Shown here in pieces: positions 27,710 to 37,664 of a DNA stretch of 64,000 nucleotides. A model generated the notes under the pieces. It was not told where the DNA came from. It worked only from the letters and a program-made list of their open reading frames with translations, and made no database searches. The stretch comes from Opitutia bacterium (GTDB lineage: Bacteria; Verrucomicrobiota; Verrucomicrobiia; Opitutales; Opitutaceae): assembly GCA_947472765.1 (NCBI GenBank), contig CANJCM010000005.1, forward strand, positions 46,527-110,526. Direction: 5' to 3'. Every line of letters begins with the position of its first letter. The stretch's first letter is position 1. The translations under genes were made by a program, and so were the position numbers.

Positions 27710-28596
27710 GCGACGTCCAAATTCCGGCGGCGCTGAAGGGGGAGTACCCGTTCACACCGAAGTCGTTTCGCACCGCGTCCGGCGCCCGCCTGAGCTTCCT
27801 CGACGAAGGACCGCGCACGAACTCCGCGGTCCTGATGGTCCACGGCAATCCCACCTGGTCGTTTTACTACCGCGGCTTGGTCAAGGCGCTCGCACCGGAA
27901 CGACGCTGCGTCGTTCCGGATCACGTAGGCATGGGACTCTCGGAAAAGCCGGAGGACTATCCTTACACTCTCGCGACTCGAATCGCAGACCTCGAGGCGC
28001 TCGTGGCGTCGCTCGGGCTGACGGAGATCGATCTCGTCGTGCACGACTGGGGTGGCGCGATTGGGTTTGGTTTCGCGGGCCGCAATCCCGGATTAATCCG
28101 GCGAATGGTGATTCTGAATACGGCGGCGTTTCCCGCGCCGCACATTCCCGCGCGGATCTCGGCGTGCCGGCTGCCGGTGCTCGGCCCGTTGTTGGTCCGC
28201 GGCTTGAACGGTTTTGCCGGTCCAGCCACGTGGATGGCGATGCACCGGCGCAAACTCTCGGCGGTGGAAAAGCAGGGCTACCTGCTGCCGTACGATAGCT
28301 GGCAGCATCGCGTGGCGGTCAATGCGTTCGTCCGGGACATCCCGATGCAGGCGTCGCACCCGACCTGGACGACGTTGACCGAAGTCGAACGCGGGCTGGC
28401 TCAATTCCGGGATCGAACAGCGCTCGTGATCTGGGGCGGTCGGGACTTCTGTTTCCACGACGCCTTTCTGCGGCGCTGGCAGGAGATCTTTCCGACCGCG
28501 AAGGTGCACCGACTTGCTGATGCCGGGCACTACGTCCTCGACGATGCGCGTGAGGAAGTCGTACCGCTGGTGCAGGCGTTTCTCGGGTCCGACTAG
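27703..28596 (+). CDS. oleB: OleB-like alpha/beta hydrolase (haloalkane-dehalogenase family)
   Basis: A 297-residue hydrolase. OleB decarboxylates the beta-lactone made by OleC to the final cis-olefin. The oxyanion motif is HGNPTWSFYYR, the nucleophile is Asp115 in VVHDWGGAIG, with His276 in DAGHYVLDD and Asp248 in IWGGRDFCF. The Asp nucleophile plus Asn49/Trp116 are the halide/lactone-pocket residues of this family. ATG 27703 lies within the last codons of oleA, so the two are translationally coupled. Without the neighbour it could be called a haloalkane dehalogenase; OleC and OleD do not follow and are not elsewhere in the window. Confidence 0.8.
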   Translation: MVSDVQIPAALKGEYPFTPKSFRTASGARLSFLDEGPRTNSAVLMVHGNPTWSFYYRGLVKALAPERRCVVPDHVGMGLSEKPEDYPYTLATRIADLEALVASLGLTEIDLVVHDWGGAIGFGFAGRNPGLIRRMVILNTAAFPAPHIPARISACRLPVLGPLLVRGLNGFAGPATWMAMHRRKLSAVEKQGYLLPYDSWQHRVAVNAFVRDIPMQASHPTWTTLTEVERGLAQFRDRTALVIWGGRDFCFHDAFLRRWQEIFPTAKVHRLADAGHYVLDDAREEVVPLVQAFLGSD

Positions 28597-28611
28597 GCTT
28601 GGAAGCACCAC

Positions 28612-28822
28612 TAACGAATTTCGCCAACGGCGAAATTTTGATGGTGTGGCTCCGGCTAATCGCCTGCGCTCAAAGAATCGGGCCCGCTGAATCGCGGGCG
28701 TGATACACCGGACGCGGTTTTGCTTCACCTCGGCCGCGATTAGCAGCCGCCCCGGGCGCACGCCGCAGCCGATTAGGCGGAGGCTCCGGATCAAGATTTC
28801 GCCGTTGGCGAAATCCGTCCGT
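28612..28822. repeat. ~210-bp imperfect inverted-repeat element
   Basis: The outer arms each contain the 19-bp palindrome ATTTCGCCAACGGCGAAAT (left 28618-28636; right, as its complement, 28796-28814). They continue pairing through TTGAT and GCTAATCG-like segments for about 55 bases at roughly 80% identity. The interior has a further hairpin, GCCCGC-TGAATC-GCGGGC (28682-28699). There is no open frame. It fills the gap between the convergent oleB and malQ genes and may act as a two-way transcription stop, or may be a MITE-like insertion. Confidence 0.72.
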
Positions 28823-28837
28823 GGCTCCTCCTTGGTT

Positions 28838-30418
28838 TTACGCCGCCGGCGAAGCCGCCTGGCCATCGCGTCCGTAAAGCGCGCCGAGTTCGCGAAGATA
28901 ACTGGCAGATTGCGCGGACAGACTGGAGAGCTGCGCGGGTTGGTAACGCCAAGTCCAGTTGCCCTGGCTCTTGCCCGGCGTGTTGAAGCGGGCGCTCGAA
29001 TCGAGACTGAGCAGGTCGGTCATTGGAATGACCGCGAGGTTCGCGACCGAGGCGTAGGCCGAGCGGACAAAGTCCCAGCTGATTTCCTGGCCGCCGACGC
29101 GCAGGTAGCGCCGGAGGTGGTCGCGGGTCTTTTCGTCCGTCGTGGCGTACCAGCCAACCGTCGTGTCGTTATCGTGCGTGCCGGGATAAACGACGCAGTT
29201 CGCGCGCTGATTATGGGGCAGGTAGAGGTTGTCGGAGCCGCCGCCGAACGCGAATTGGAGCACGGCCATCCCGGGCAGGCCGGTCGCGGCCCGGAGCGCA
29301 ACCGTCGCGGGAGTGAGCAACCCGAGATCCTCGGCGATGAGCCGGCAGGTGGGCAGGGCGGCCCGCACGGCGCGAAAGAAATCGAGACCGGGACCCTCGA
29401 CCCAATTGCCGGTACGAGCGGTGGCGGCGCTGGCGGGCACGGACCAGAACGCTTCGAAGCCCCGGAAGTGATCGATTCGCACCACGTCGTAGAGATCGAA
29501 GTTGGCCCGCAGACGGCGGAGCCACCACGCGTAGTTTTCCTTCGCGTGGGCCGGCCAATCGTAGAGTGGGTTGCCCCAGAGTTGGCCGTCCGCCGAAAAA
29601 TAGTCAGGCGGAACTCCGGCGACAAAGGTCGGGCGGTGCGTCTTCGGATCCAGCTGAAAGAGCTGCGGATCGGCCCAGACGTCAGCGCTGTCGAGCGCGG
29701 TGAAGATGGGTGCGTCGCCGATGATGCTGATGTCACGGCGGGCGGCCTCGGCGCGCAATTGCGACCACTGCGCGAAGAAGAGGAACTGGATGAAGGCGTA
29801 GGCTTCCGCCGAATGCTCGAGTTGTGAGCGCAGCTTCGATTTTTTTGCCGCGGCGCAGAAACGGGCTTCGGCCGGCCATTCCCACCAAGGTTTGCCGCCA
29901 AAATAATCCTTTAAGGCCGAGAAGAGGCTGTAGCTCTCCAGCCACTCGGCGTTTCGGGCCCGGAAGGCGGCGAAGTCACCGTAGGCGGCCAGGCTGGTCG
30001 GCTGGCGACGCCAGGCGCGGTGGGCGGCGAACAGCAGGGGACGCTTCCGTTCGTAGAGTGCACCGTAGTCAACTTCGGAGGCGGTCAGGGCGCGCAACGG
30101 TGCGAGGTCCGCATCGCTGAGTAGCCCCGCGCGAACGAGGGGCAGCAAATCGATCAGGTAGGGGTTACCCGCAAAGGACGAAAAGCACTGGTAAGGGGAA
30201 TCGCCATAACCTGTCGGCCCGAGCGGGCAGAGCTGCCAGTATTTGAGTCCCGCGCTTTTCAGGAAATCGAGAAAGGCGATGGCCGCTTGGTCGAAAACAC
30301 CGACACCCTGGTTATTCGGCAGCGAGGTGGGGTGCAGCAGAACTCCCGCCGAGCGGTGACCGAGCCAGTTAAACAGGCCGGGTTCAGTCGGAGCAGTTGG
30401 GTCGGATAAGGGAGGCAT
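28838..30418 (-). CDS. malQ: 4-alpha-glucanotransferase (amylomaltase, GH77)
   Basis: A 526-residue cytosolic enzyme that transfers alpha-1,4-glucan segments between maltodextrins or glycogen chains. It shows SAGVLLHPTSLPNNQGVGVF, KYWQLCPLGPTGYGDSPYQ, the nucleophile region VVRIDHFRGFEAFWSVP, the acid/base LIAEDLGLLTP and VVYPGTHDNDTTVGWY. ATG 30418 is chosen over an in-frame GTG at 30430 because AGGTG, the likely ribosome-binding site, contains that GTG and sits correctly for 30418. It is the last gene of the minus-strand run from pilT. Confidence 0.95.
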   Translation of the reverse strand: MPPLSDPTAPTEPGLFNWLGHRSAGVLLHPTSLPNNQGVGVFDQAAIAFLDFLKSAGLKYWQLCPLGPTGYGDSPYQCFSSFAGNPYLIDLLPLVRAGLLSDADLAPLRALTASEVDYGALYERKRPLLFAAHRAWRRQPTSLAAYGDFAAFRARNAEWLESYSLFSALKDYFGGKPWWEWPAEARFCAAAKKSKLRSQLEHSAEAYAFIQFLFFAQWSQLRAEAARRDISIIGDAPIFTALDSADVWADPQLFQLDPKTHRPTFVAGVPPDYFSADGQLWGNPLYDWPAHAKENYAWWLRRLRANFDLYDVVRIDHFRGFEAFWSVPASAATARTGNWVEGPGLDFFRAVRAALPTCRLIAEDLGLLTPATVALRAATGLPGMAVLQFAFGGGSDNLYLPHNQRANCVVYPGTHDNDTTVGWYATTDEKTRDHLRRYLRVGGQEISWDFVRSAYASVANLAVIPMTDLLSLDSSARFNTPGKSQGNWTWRYQPAQLSSLSAQSASYLRELGALYGRDGQAASPAA

Positions 30419-30434
30419 CGGCCAATTCACCTAC

Positions 30435-30449
30435 TTAACATAATGTTAA
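30435..30449. promoter_or_regulatory. Candidate operator palindrome before malQ
   Basis: TTAACATAATGTTAA is a perfect odd-length palindrome (7-bp arms about a central A). It lies 16 bases upstream of the malQ ATG, in an AT-rich island in the 58-base gap after lepB. Its position fits a repressor or activator site controlling malQ separately from lepB. Confidence 0.5.
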
Positions 30450-30476
30450 TTGTGCATACCGACCCTAGGGAAAAGG

Positions 30477-31757
30477 CTAACGGGCAGGACCCCAGTGACT
30501 CGTAAACGGGTAATAAACGAATATCGGCCGGCCCACGACGTCCTTGGCCGGGACGAAGCCCCAATAACGTCCGTCCTGGCTGTTTCCCGAATTATCGCCC
30601 ATCGCGAAGTACTTGCTCGCTGGCACCGTCATCTTTTCGCCGCGGCCAAGATAAGTGCCGCCGATTGGACTGTTGAAATAGCCCCGATACTTGTCGGCCC
30701 GCTTCGCATTCGCCTCAAAGGCGTCCGAGCCCGTGATCGGCTTCCCGTTTCGATAAATCACTGGTTCCCGAATCTGAAGTTCGTCGCCGGGACCGCCCAC
30801 GAGCCGCTTGATGTAATACTGCGCGAGCTGCTGCCCGGTGCTCGGATCCACCATGTACTGACTCTGGATGTGATCGGTCCGGAAAACGAAGCCCTGCCCC
30901 ACCTTCGGTGCCGCGAAGTGATAGCTCATTCGATCCACGAAGAGCTGGTCGCCAGTAATGATGTCGAAGGAAAGGTACGGCTTCCCGGCGACCGCCGGTT
31001 TCGAAAGCTTCACCAGCCGGACCGCATTCAGTCCGCGCACGGCTCGATCTGCGCCCTCCGCCAGCTCGGCGCGACGATCAGCCGACAACCCCGTCGCCTC
31101 CTCGATGGCCCAGTCGATGTCGAAATCCTCCGGGACCTGCATCCGCACGGGCTTGTCGTTGACCAAAAACGTCAGCTCCCGATTGCGTGCCGGAAAAATG
31201 AACCAGTTCCGTCCGGGTTTCATTTCGGTGAACAACCGGCCGGAACCGCGAATCACCGGCAAATAAACCGGGCCGGACTCGGTCGGGACCATCTCGCGGC
31301 GCTTCGCCCCGAACATCACGAGCCGGGCCACCTTCATGAGAGGGCCAGGCGCATCGGCCGGATCCTTCCAGACCTCGGGCGTCATGCCGTTGTAGGTCGG
31401 CCACATCGAATTCGTCGGAATCTTGAACGGCTGAACAAAGTAGGTCCGGATGCCGAGAATCACAATCGCCGCCACGAGGAAGAACTCGATGTTCTCCGTC
31501 AGCGCCGACTTCGGATAAATTGCCCCGCCCGTGCTTCGCAGCGTCTCCTCGAGCGACTCGATCCCGAGCTTCAATTTCTCGGCCCCCGCCCGCTCCTTCA
31601 CCATCGCCTGCAGCGCGGCCGTCTGGCCCTGGAGCTCCGTCAACTGGGTGGGGCTCAGGACGTCGCGACGGAAGTGATACACCTTGCTTGCGAGCTCCAG
31701 CCAGTTGGCCGCGTTCTCGCGCATTTTCTTTTCCTGCGATGCAAAGAAGCCGAACAT
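30477..31757 (-). CDS. lepB: Signal peptidase I, extended form
   Basis: A 426-residue membrane peptidase that removes signal peptides from exported proteins. After an ~85-residue cytosolic, partly coiled N-terminal extension comes one membrane helix (IEFFLVAAIVILGIRTYFV), then the catalytic Ser117 in FKIPTNSMWPTY and the general-base Lys in YYIKRLVGGPGDEL. Box E appears as FAMGDNSGNSQDGRYWGFV. Between Ser and Lys there is an insertion of about 180 residues, so the protein is much longer than E. coli LepB (about 324). The gene lies 149 bases after lepA on the same strand. Confidence 0.94.
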   Translation of the reverse strand: MFGFFASQEKKMRENAANWLELASKVYHFRRDVLSPTQLTELQGQTAALQAMVKERAGAEKLKLGIESLEETLRSTGGAIYPKSALTENIEFFLVAAIVILGIRTYFVQPFKIPTNSMWPTYNGMTPEVWKDPADAPGPLMKVARLVMFGAKRREMVPTESGPVYLPVIRGSGRLFTEMKPGRNWFIFPARNRELTFLVNDKPVRMQVPEDFDIDWAIEEATGLSADRRAELAEGADRAVRGLNAVRLVKLSKPAVAGKPYLSFDIITGDQLFVDRMSYHFAAPKVGQGFVFRTDHIQSQYMVDPSTGQQLAQYYIKRLVGGPGDELQIREPVIYRNGKPITGSDAFEANAKRADKYRGYFNSPIGGTYLGRGEKMTVPASKYFAMGDNSGNSQDGRYWGFVPAKDVVGRPIFVYYPFTSHWGPAR

Positions 31758-31906
31758 GGTGGTCGCGTCGGTGGTGGGCGGTTCTGGGACAGAGAGATTC
31801 CGGCGAAGTTCAGCGGCCCGGGACGCGGGCAGCCAGCCGGATCTGGACCTTTTGTCCGATCAGCGCCGATCCGCCTCCCGGATGATTCCGGTCGCGGAGC
31901 AGCCGC

Positions 31907-33703
<1,797 letters not shown>

Positions 33704-33705
33704 CG

Positions 33706-34617
33706 TCAGGCGGCCAGGTCGTTGAATTCGGCAAAGCTTTTCACGGCCCACGCCTTCTCGGTGCGGCGTGCGAGTCCATTGAGCACGCCGCCCGGCCCCA
33801 GTTCCCAGAATTCCGTGGCGCCTGCAGCCGCCGCGGCGCGCATGCAGTCTTCCCACAACACCGGCGATACGACCTGGCGGACGAGCGCAGCCTTGATGGC
33901 GGCGGGGTCCTGGATGGCCTGACCGGTGGTGTTGGTGAAAATCGGAAAATTCGGGGCGCGGAACGCGATCGGCTCGAGGAAGGCCGCGAATGCCGCTCGC
34001 GCCGGCTCCATCAGCCGCGAGTGATATGCGCCGGCGACGTTGAGTGGCATGACCCTCTTGATTCCGCGATCCTTGGCGGCCGCGACTGCCGCGGCGACCT
34101 TCGTCTTCTCGCCGGAAATGATGATCTGTCCCGGCGCATTGAAGTTCGCCAACTCGATGTCGAACTCGGCGCACAACTCGCGGACCTTGGCCCGCTCCTC
34201 GCCGATGACCGCCGCCATGCCGCCGGTGGTCTGCTCGCAGGCCTGCTGCATCAGCCGGCCGCGCTCGGCGACGACCTTCAGGCCGGTCGCAAAATCAAAC
34301 ACCCCAGCCGCGGCACACGCCGTGACTTCGCCAAGGCTGAGACCGAGCGCATAGCTTGGCTCGCCCGCGGGAATCTTGCCCATTTCACGCAACGCTGCCT
34401 GCAGGGCCAGTCCGTGGACGAACAACGCCGGCTGGCAGACCTTCGTTTGGGTAAGCTCCGCTTCCGGTCCTTCGAAGCAAACTTGCTTCAAATCCCACCC
34501 CAAAACACGGCCAGACTCGTCGTACAGGGCCCGCGCCGCCGGCGATTGCTCGTACAGCGACTTCCCCATCCCGACTTTTTGGGCCCCCTGTCCCGCAAAT
34601 AAAAATGCCAATGCCAT
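33706..34617 (-). CDS. fabD: Malonyl-CoA:ACP transacylase
   Basis: A 303-residue enzyme that loads malonate from CoA onto ACP for fatty-acid elongation. It shows FLFAGQGAQKVGMG, the nucleophile serine in ALGLSLGEVTA, the conserved NFNAPGQIIISGE and the catalytic His in NVAGAYHSRLMEPA. It is followed at 2 bases by lepA. It is 6 kb from the special ketosynthase/ACP locus and on the other strand; as the only fabD in the window it may serve both general and special synthesis. Confidence 0.96.
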   Translation of the reverse strand: MALAFLFAGQGAQKVGMGKSLYEQSPAARALYDESGRVLGWDLKQVCFEGPEAELTQTKVCQPALFVHGLALQAALREMGKIPAGEPSYALGLSLGEVTACAAAGVFDFATGLKVVAERGRLMQQACEQTTGGMAAVIGEERAKVRELCAEFDIELANFNAPGQIIISGEKTKVAAAVAAAKDRGIKRVMPLNVAGAYHSRLMEPARAAFAAFLEPIAFRAPNFPIFTNTTGQAIQDPAAIKAALVRQVVSPVLWEDCMRAAAAAGATEFWELGPGGVLNGLARRTEKAWAVKSFAEFNDLAA

Positions 34618-34663
34618 GATTGAAACACGCGAGACAATCGCCCGCGCCGGACGAATCCAAGCC

Positions 34664-35569
34664 CTAAAACCGCTTTAGCGGCTTGAAGTAACGATCGTCG
34701 TTCGCGGGCCTCGCAAAATCGGGAATTTTCGCGGGCGGCGGCGTGGGAGCCAGCTCGTAGCGCACGGGCGCCGGCGCCGGCATCGCGGCCACGGGCGTCA
34801 CCGGCAGAGCCAGCGCGCCCGACGGGGGCGCCGGGTCATTCATCGCCGAAAGGTAAGGATTCTCGGCGGGCGCCGGCGCCAGCCCGGACGGACCGTCACC
34901 CCGGAAAGGCGTTCGGACGTCGGGCCGAAGCGAAAACATCGGATCCTGCGCGGACACCGCAGTGCCAGGGAGCGCAACCGGGCTCGCGGGGTTGGCGGTC
35001 GAGCCTGACGTCACCGTCGGCTTCAACAACGCATAATCCTGCGCGGTCATCCAACCTGCGAGGAACGGCGCGAGCGGATTCGGCGGAGGTTCGACTTCGC
35101 GCCGTTCCTGGGACTCGGATGACGTTTGGCGGCGATTATCCGGGGCCGTGGTGAAATTAGTCTGGTTCGCAGACTTTTCGGTGCCCCACGCCTCGGCCGG
35201 ATCGGCGTTTTTCCCGGTGCTTCCCTTGCCGTTCCGGTCGCGAACGCCTGACTTTTTTTCGCCCTTTTCCATCGCATCGACGAGCCAGTTCGCGGACTTC
35301 GCCTTCTTTCTTGGGTCAGTCTCATTGTCCCGCTCCGACGCTGGGGCCCGGGGTGCCGGCGTGGACAACTGCAGTTCCGGGACAGTCAGTCGCGGCAAAT
35401 CCGCCTTCGGATGCAGCGCCTCCTCGCGCGAGGCCTTGATCGAATCGAAATCGCGCTTCGCCGCCGACAGCGAACTCTCAGTGGCCGGAGCCGGAGCGGC
35501 GGCTCCTTCGGCGGCCCGCCCCATCGCGGCGGCTCCAAGAGCCAGCGGAAGGACGAAGAACCAGCGCAT
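34664..35569 (-). CDS. Exported proline/alanine-rich protein of unknown function
   Basis: I do not recognise the family. The 301-residue product has a signal peptide (MRWFFVLPLALGAAAMGRAA). A charged middle part (SERDNETDPRKKAKSANW..AMEKGEKKSGVRDRN) is followed by proline-rich spacers (APAPVRYELAPTPPPAKIP). One more ordered patch, NPLAPFLAGWMTAQDYALLKP, may be the functional part. It sits between pilT (20 bases away) and fabD on the same strand. The low complexity suggests a periplasmic or envelope linker protein, possibly linked to the pilus machinery. Confidence 0.68.
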   Translation of the reverse strand: MRWFFVLPLALGAAAMGRAAEGAAAPAPATESSLSAAKRDFDSIKASREEALHPKADLPRLTVPELQLSTPAPRAPASERDNETDPRKKAKSANWLVDAMEKGEKKSGVRDRNGKGSTGKNADPAEAWGTEKSANQTNFTTAPDNRRQTSSESQERREVEPPPNPLAPFLAGWMTAQDYALLKPTVTSGSTANPASPVALPGTAVSAQDPMFSLRPDVRTPFRGDGPSGLAPAPAENPYLSAMNDPAPPSGALALPVTPVAAMPAPAPVRYELAPTPPPAKIPDFARPANDDRYFKPLKRF

Positions 35570-35589
35570 CGTAATAGGATGAGAACAGA

Positions 35590-36693
35590 TCAGGATTTGA
35601 TGAAAATCCCCTTCAGGTTCATCTCGAGCTGCTGTGGGTTGGGCGAATACTTCAGGCCGTCGGTCTTGCTGATGCGGCCGGCCTTGATGAGACGGTAGAT
35701 GTCCTTGTTGAAGGAAAAGGTCGCCGAGTCGCTGCTGCTCTCGAGCAGGCCCTGGATCTTCTCATTCTGACCTTCGAGGATCAGATTCTTCACCGTCGCG
35801 TCAGCGGTCAGGATCTCGTTCACCGGCTGCCGGCTGTTGCCTTCGATCGTCGGGATGAGCTTCTGGCAAACGAATCCGCGCAAACTGCCCGAAATCGCGC
35901 GGCGGGCCTGATCCATTTCCTCGGCCGGAAAGAATTCGAAAAGACGCGTCAACGACTGTGCCACCGTTGCGGCGTGCATGGTGGAGAACACGAGGTGACC
36001 GGTTTCCGCCGCGGAAATGGCGGTCTCGAACGTTTCGCGATCCCGCATTTCACCGATGAGAATGATGTCGGGGTTCTGGCGCAGAACCGCCTTGATCGCC
36101 AGGTCGAAGCTCGGCACATCGAGGCCGATCTCACGTTGCTGGAACAGGGATTTGTCGTCCTGAAAAGTGTACTCGATCGGGTCCTCGATCGTCACGATGT
36201 GCTTGTCCTGGTTCTGGTTCACCCAGTTCATCATGGCAGCCATCGTGGAGCTCTTGCCGGAGCCGGTCGCACCGCACACGAGCAGGATGCCGTCCTTGGC
36301 CTGAACCATCTTAATGAGCGCGTCGGCCGTCTGCCCGAGACCGAGCTGCTCGAAATTCGGCACCGTGCTCTTGATGTGACGCATGACGATGCTGACGAGC
36401 CCGCGCTGATGGAACGCGTTCACCCGGAAGCGCCCGATGCCCTCGAAAGCGTACGCGAAGTCGACCTGGCCCTCGTCGTCCCAGCGCTTTTTGAAAACCT
36501 TCGGCACGTTTTCGTCCACAAATGCCTGGGCCTCGGGACACGTGATCGGATCCATGTCGACCGGCTTCAGTTTGCCCGCAAGCCGGACATACCCGGGTTT
36601 GTTCGATTTGATGATGATGTCACTGACGCCGCTATCGACCGCCAGCTTGAGCAGATCGTTGATAATTTCGGTGGCCGGTGAGACGGAGGGCAT
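35590..36693 (-). CDS. pilT: PilT/PilU-type pilus retraction ATPase
   Basis: A 367-residue cytosolic hexameric ATPase powering type IV pilus retraction. Walker A is LLVCGATGSGKSSTMAAMM, the Asp box is IVTIEDPIEYTF, Walker B is NPDIILIGEMRDRETFETAI and the His box is STMHAATVAQSLTRLFEFFP. The C terminus lacks the classic AIRNLIRE retraction motif of PilT, which leaves PilU as an alternative. ATG 36693 is used. The pseudopilin cassette at 1834-7808 is a possible functional partner, but not an operon partner. Confidence 0.9.
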   Translation of the reverse strand: MPSVSPATEIINDLLKLAVDSGVSDIIIKSNKPGYVRLAGKLKPVDMDPITCPEAQAFVDENVPKVFKKRWDDEGQVDFAYAFEGIGRFRVNAFHQRGLVSIVMRHIKSTVPNFEQLGLGQTADALIKMVQAKDGILLVCGATGSGKSSTMAAMMNWVNQNQDKHIVTIEDPIEYTFQDDKSLFQQREIGLDVPSFDLAIKAVLRQNPDIILIGEMRDRETFETAISAAETGHLVFSTMHAATVAQSLTRLFEFFPAEEMDQARRAISGSLRGFVCQKLIPTIEGNSRQPVNEILTADATVKNLILEGQNEKIQGLLESSSDSATFSFNKDIYRLIKAGRISKTDGLKYSPNPQQLEMNLKGIFIKS

Positions 36694-36771
36694 GAGTGTC
36701 GCGGGTAGAAAAGCGTTGCGGATTACCTATTTCGCCCTGCTTTGTTCAGCAAGGCTTCATTGGTAAAATTC

Positions 36772-37656
36772 ATGAAACTCCGTCCTCTCACCGGCACGAT
36801 CACCGCGCTCGCCACTCCCTTCCGCCAATCGCGGATCGCCTATGACGATCTGAAGAAACTGGTCTCGCACCAGATCAAGGGTGGCATCAACGGGCTCGTC
36901 CCCATGGGCACGACCGGCGAATCGCCGACGCTGAGTCACGAGGAGCACATGGAAGTGATCCGCTTCGTGATCGCTGAGACTCGAGGCCGCGTTCCCGTCA
37001 TCGCCGGGACCGGATCCAATTCGACCCATGAAGCGGTGGAGTTGACCGGACTCGCGCACGAAGCGGGCGCCGACGCCATGCTGCTGGTCGCGCCGTATTA
37101 CAACAAGCCGAGCCAGGAAGGCCTGTTCCAGCATTTCGCGGCCATCGCCGAAGCCACCGATCGTCCGATCATCCTCTACTCGATTCCGGGCCGCTGCGGC
37201 GTCGAAATCAGCGTCGGCGTCGTCGAGCGCTTGCGCGCAAAGTTCAAGCACGTCGCCTGGATCAAGGAAGCCGGCGGCAGCGTCGATCGCGTGGATCAAC
37301 TCAAGCAGGCGCTCGGATCCGATCTCACGGTGCTAAGTGGTGACGACTCCCTCACCCTGCCCTTCATGGCCGTCGGGGCCGAGGGCGTCATCAGCGTTGC
37401 CTCGAATCTCTACGTCCGGGAAATCTCGAAGATGGTCCTGCTCGCGCTCGCTGATGACTTCGCGGCGGCACGCAAGATTCACCAGCGGCTTTATCCGGCG
37501 TTCAAGACGCTCTTCATCGAACCGAATCCCGTTCCGATCAAGGTCGCCCTGGCGCGGGCGGGGATCATCGGCTCGGCCGAGGTGCGCCTCCCGCTGTGCG
37601 GCATGAGCGCCGCCAACGCGCGGGTGCTCGAACAGGTCCTGGCCAAGCTCGATTGA
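36772..37656 (+). CDS. dapA: 4-hydroxy-tetrahydrodipicolinate synthase
   Basis: A 294-residue TIM-barrel aldolase condensing pyruvate with aspartate semialdehyde, the first committed step to lysine and diaminopimelate for peptidoglycan. It shows PMGTTGESPTLSHEEH, the catalytic Tyr in ILYSIPGRCG, the Schiff-base Lys in VAWIKEAGGS and VLSGDDSLTLPFMAVGAEGVISVASN. ATG 36772 gives the normal N terminus MKLRPLTGTITALATPF. dapB follows at 8 bases, so the two form an operon that probably continues into ruvA. Confidence 0.96.
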   Translation: MKLRPLTGTITALATPFRQSRIAYDDLKKLVSHQIKGGINGLVPMGTTGESPTLSHEEHMEVIRFVIAETRGRVPVIAGTGSNSTHEAVELTGLAHEAGADAMLLVAPYYNKPSQEGLFQHFAAIAEATDRPIILYSIPGRCGVEISVGVVERLRAKFKHVAWIKEAGGSVDRVDQLKQALGSDLTVLSGDDSLTLPFMAVGAEGVISVASNLYVREISKMVLLALADDFAAARKIHQRLYPAFKTLFIEPNPVPIKVALARAGIIGSAEVRLPLCGMSAANARVLEQVLAKLD

Positions 37657-37664
37657 GCCGTCCC

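Noticed and set aside
19685..28596. Recent horizontal transfer of the lipid locus
   Set aside because: GC content and codon style look the same as in flanking housekeeping genes, and no integrase, tRNA end or insertion sequence flanks it. Ancient transfer cannot be excluded.
27703..28596. Haloalkane dehalogenase
   Set aside because: The catalytic residues would allow it, but the coupled oleA gene makes OleB the better reading.
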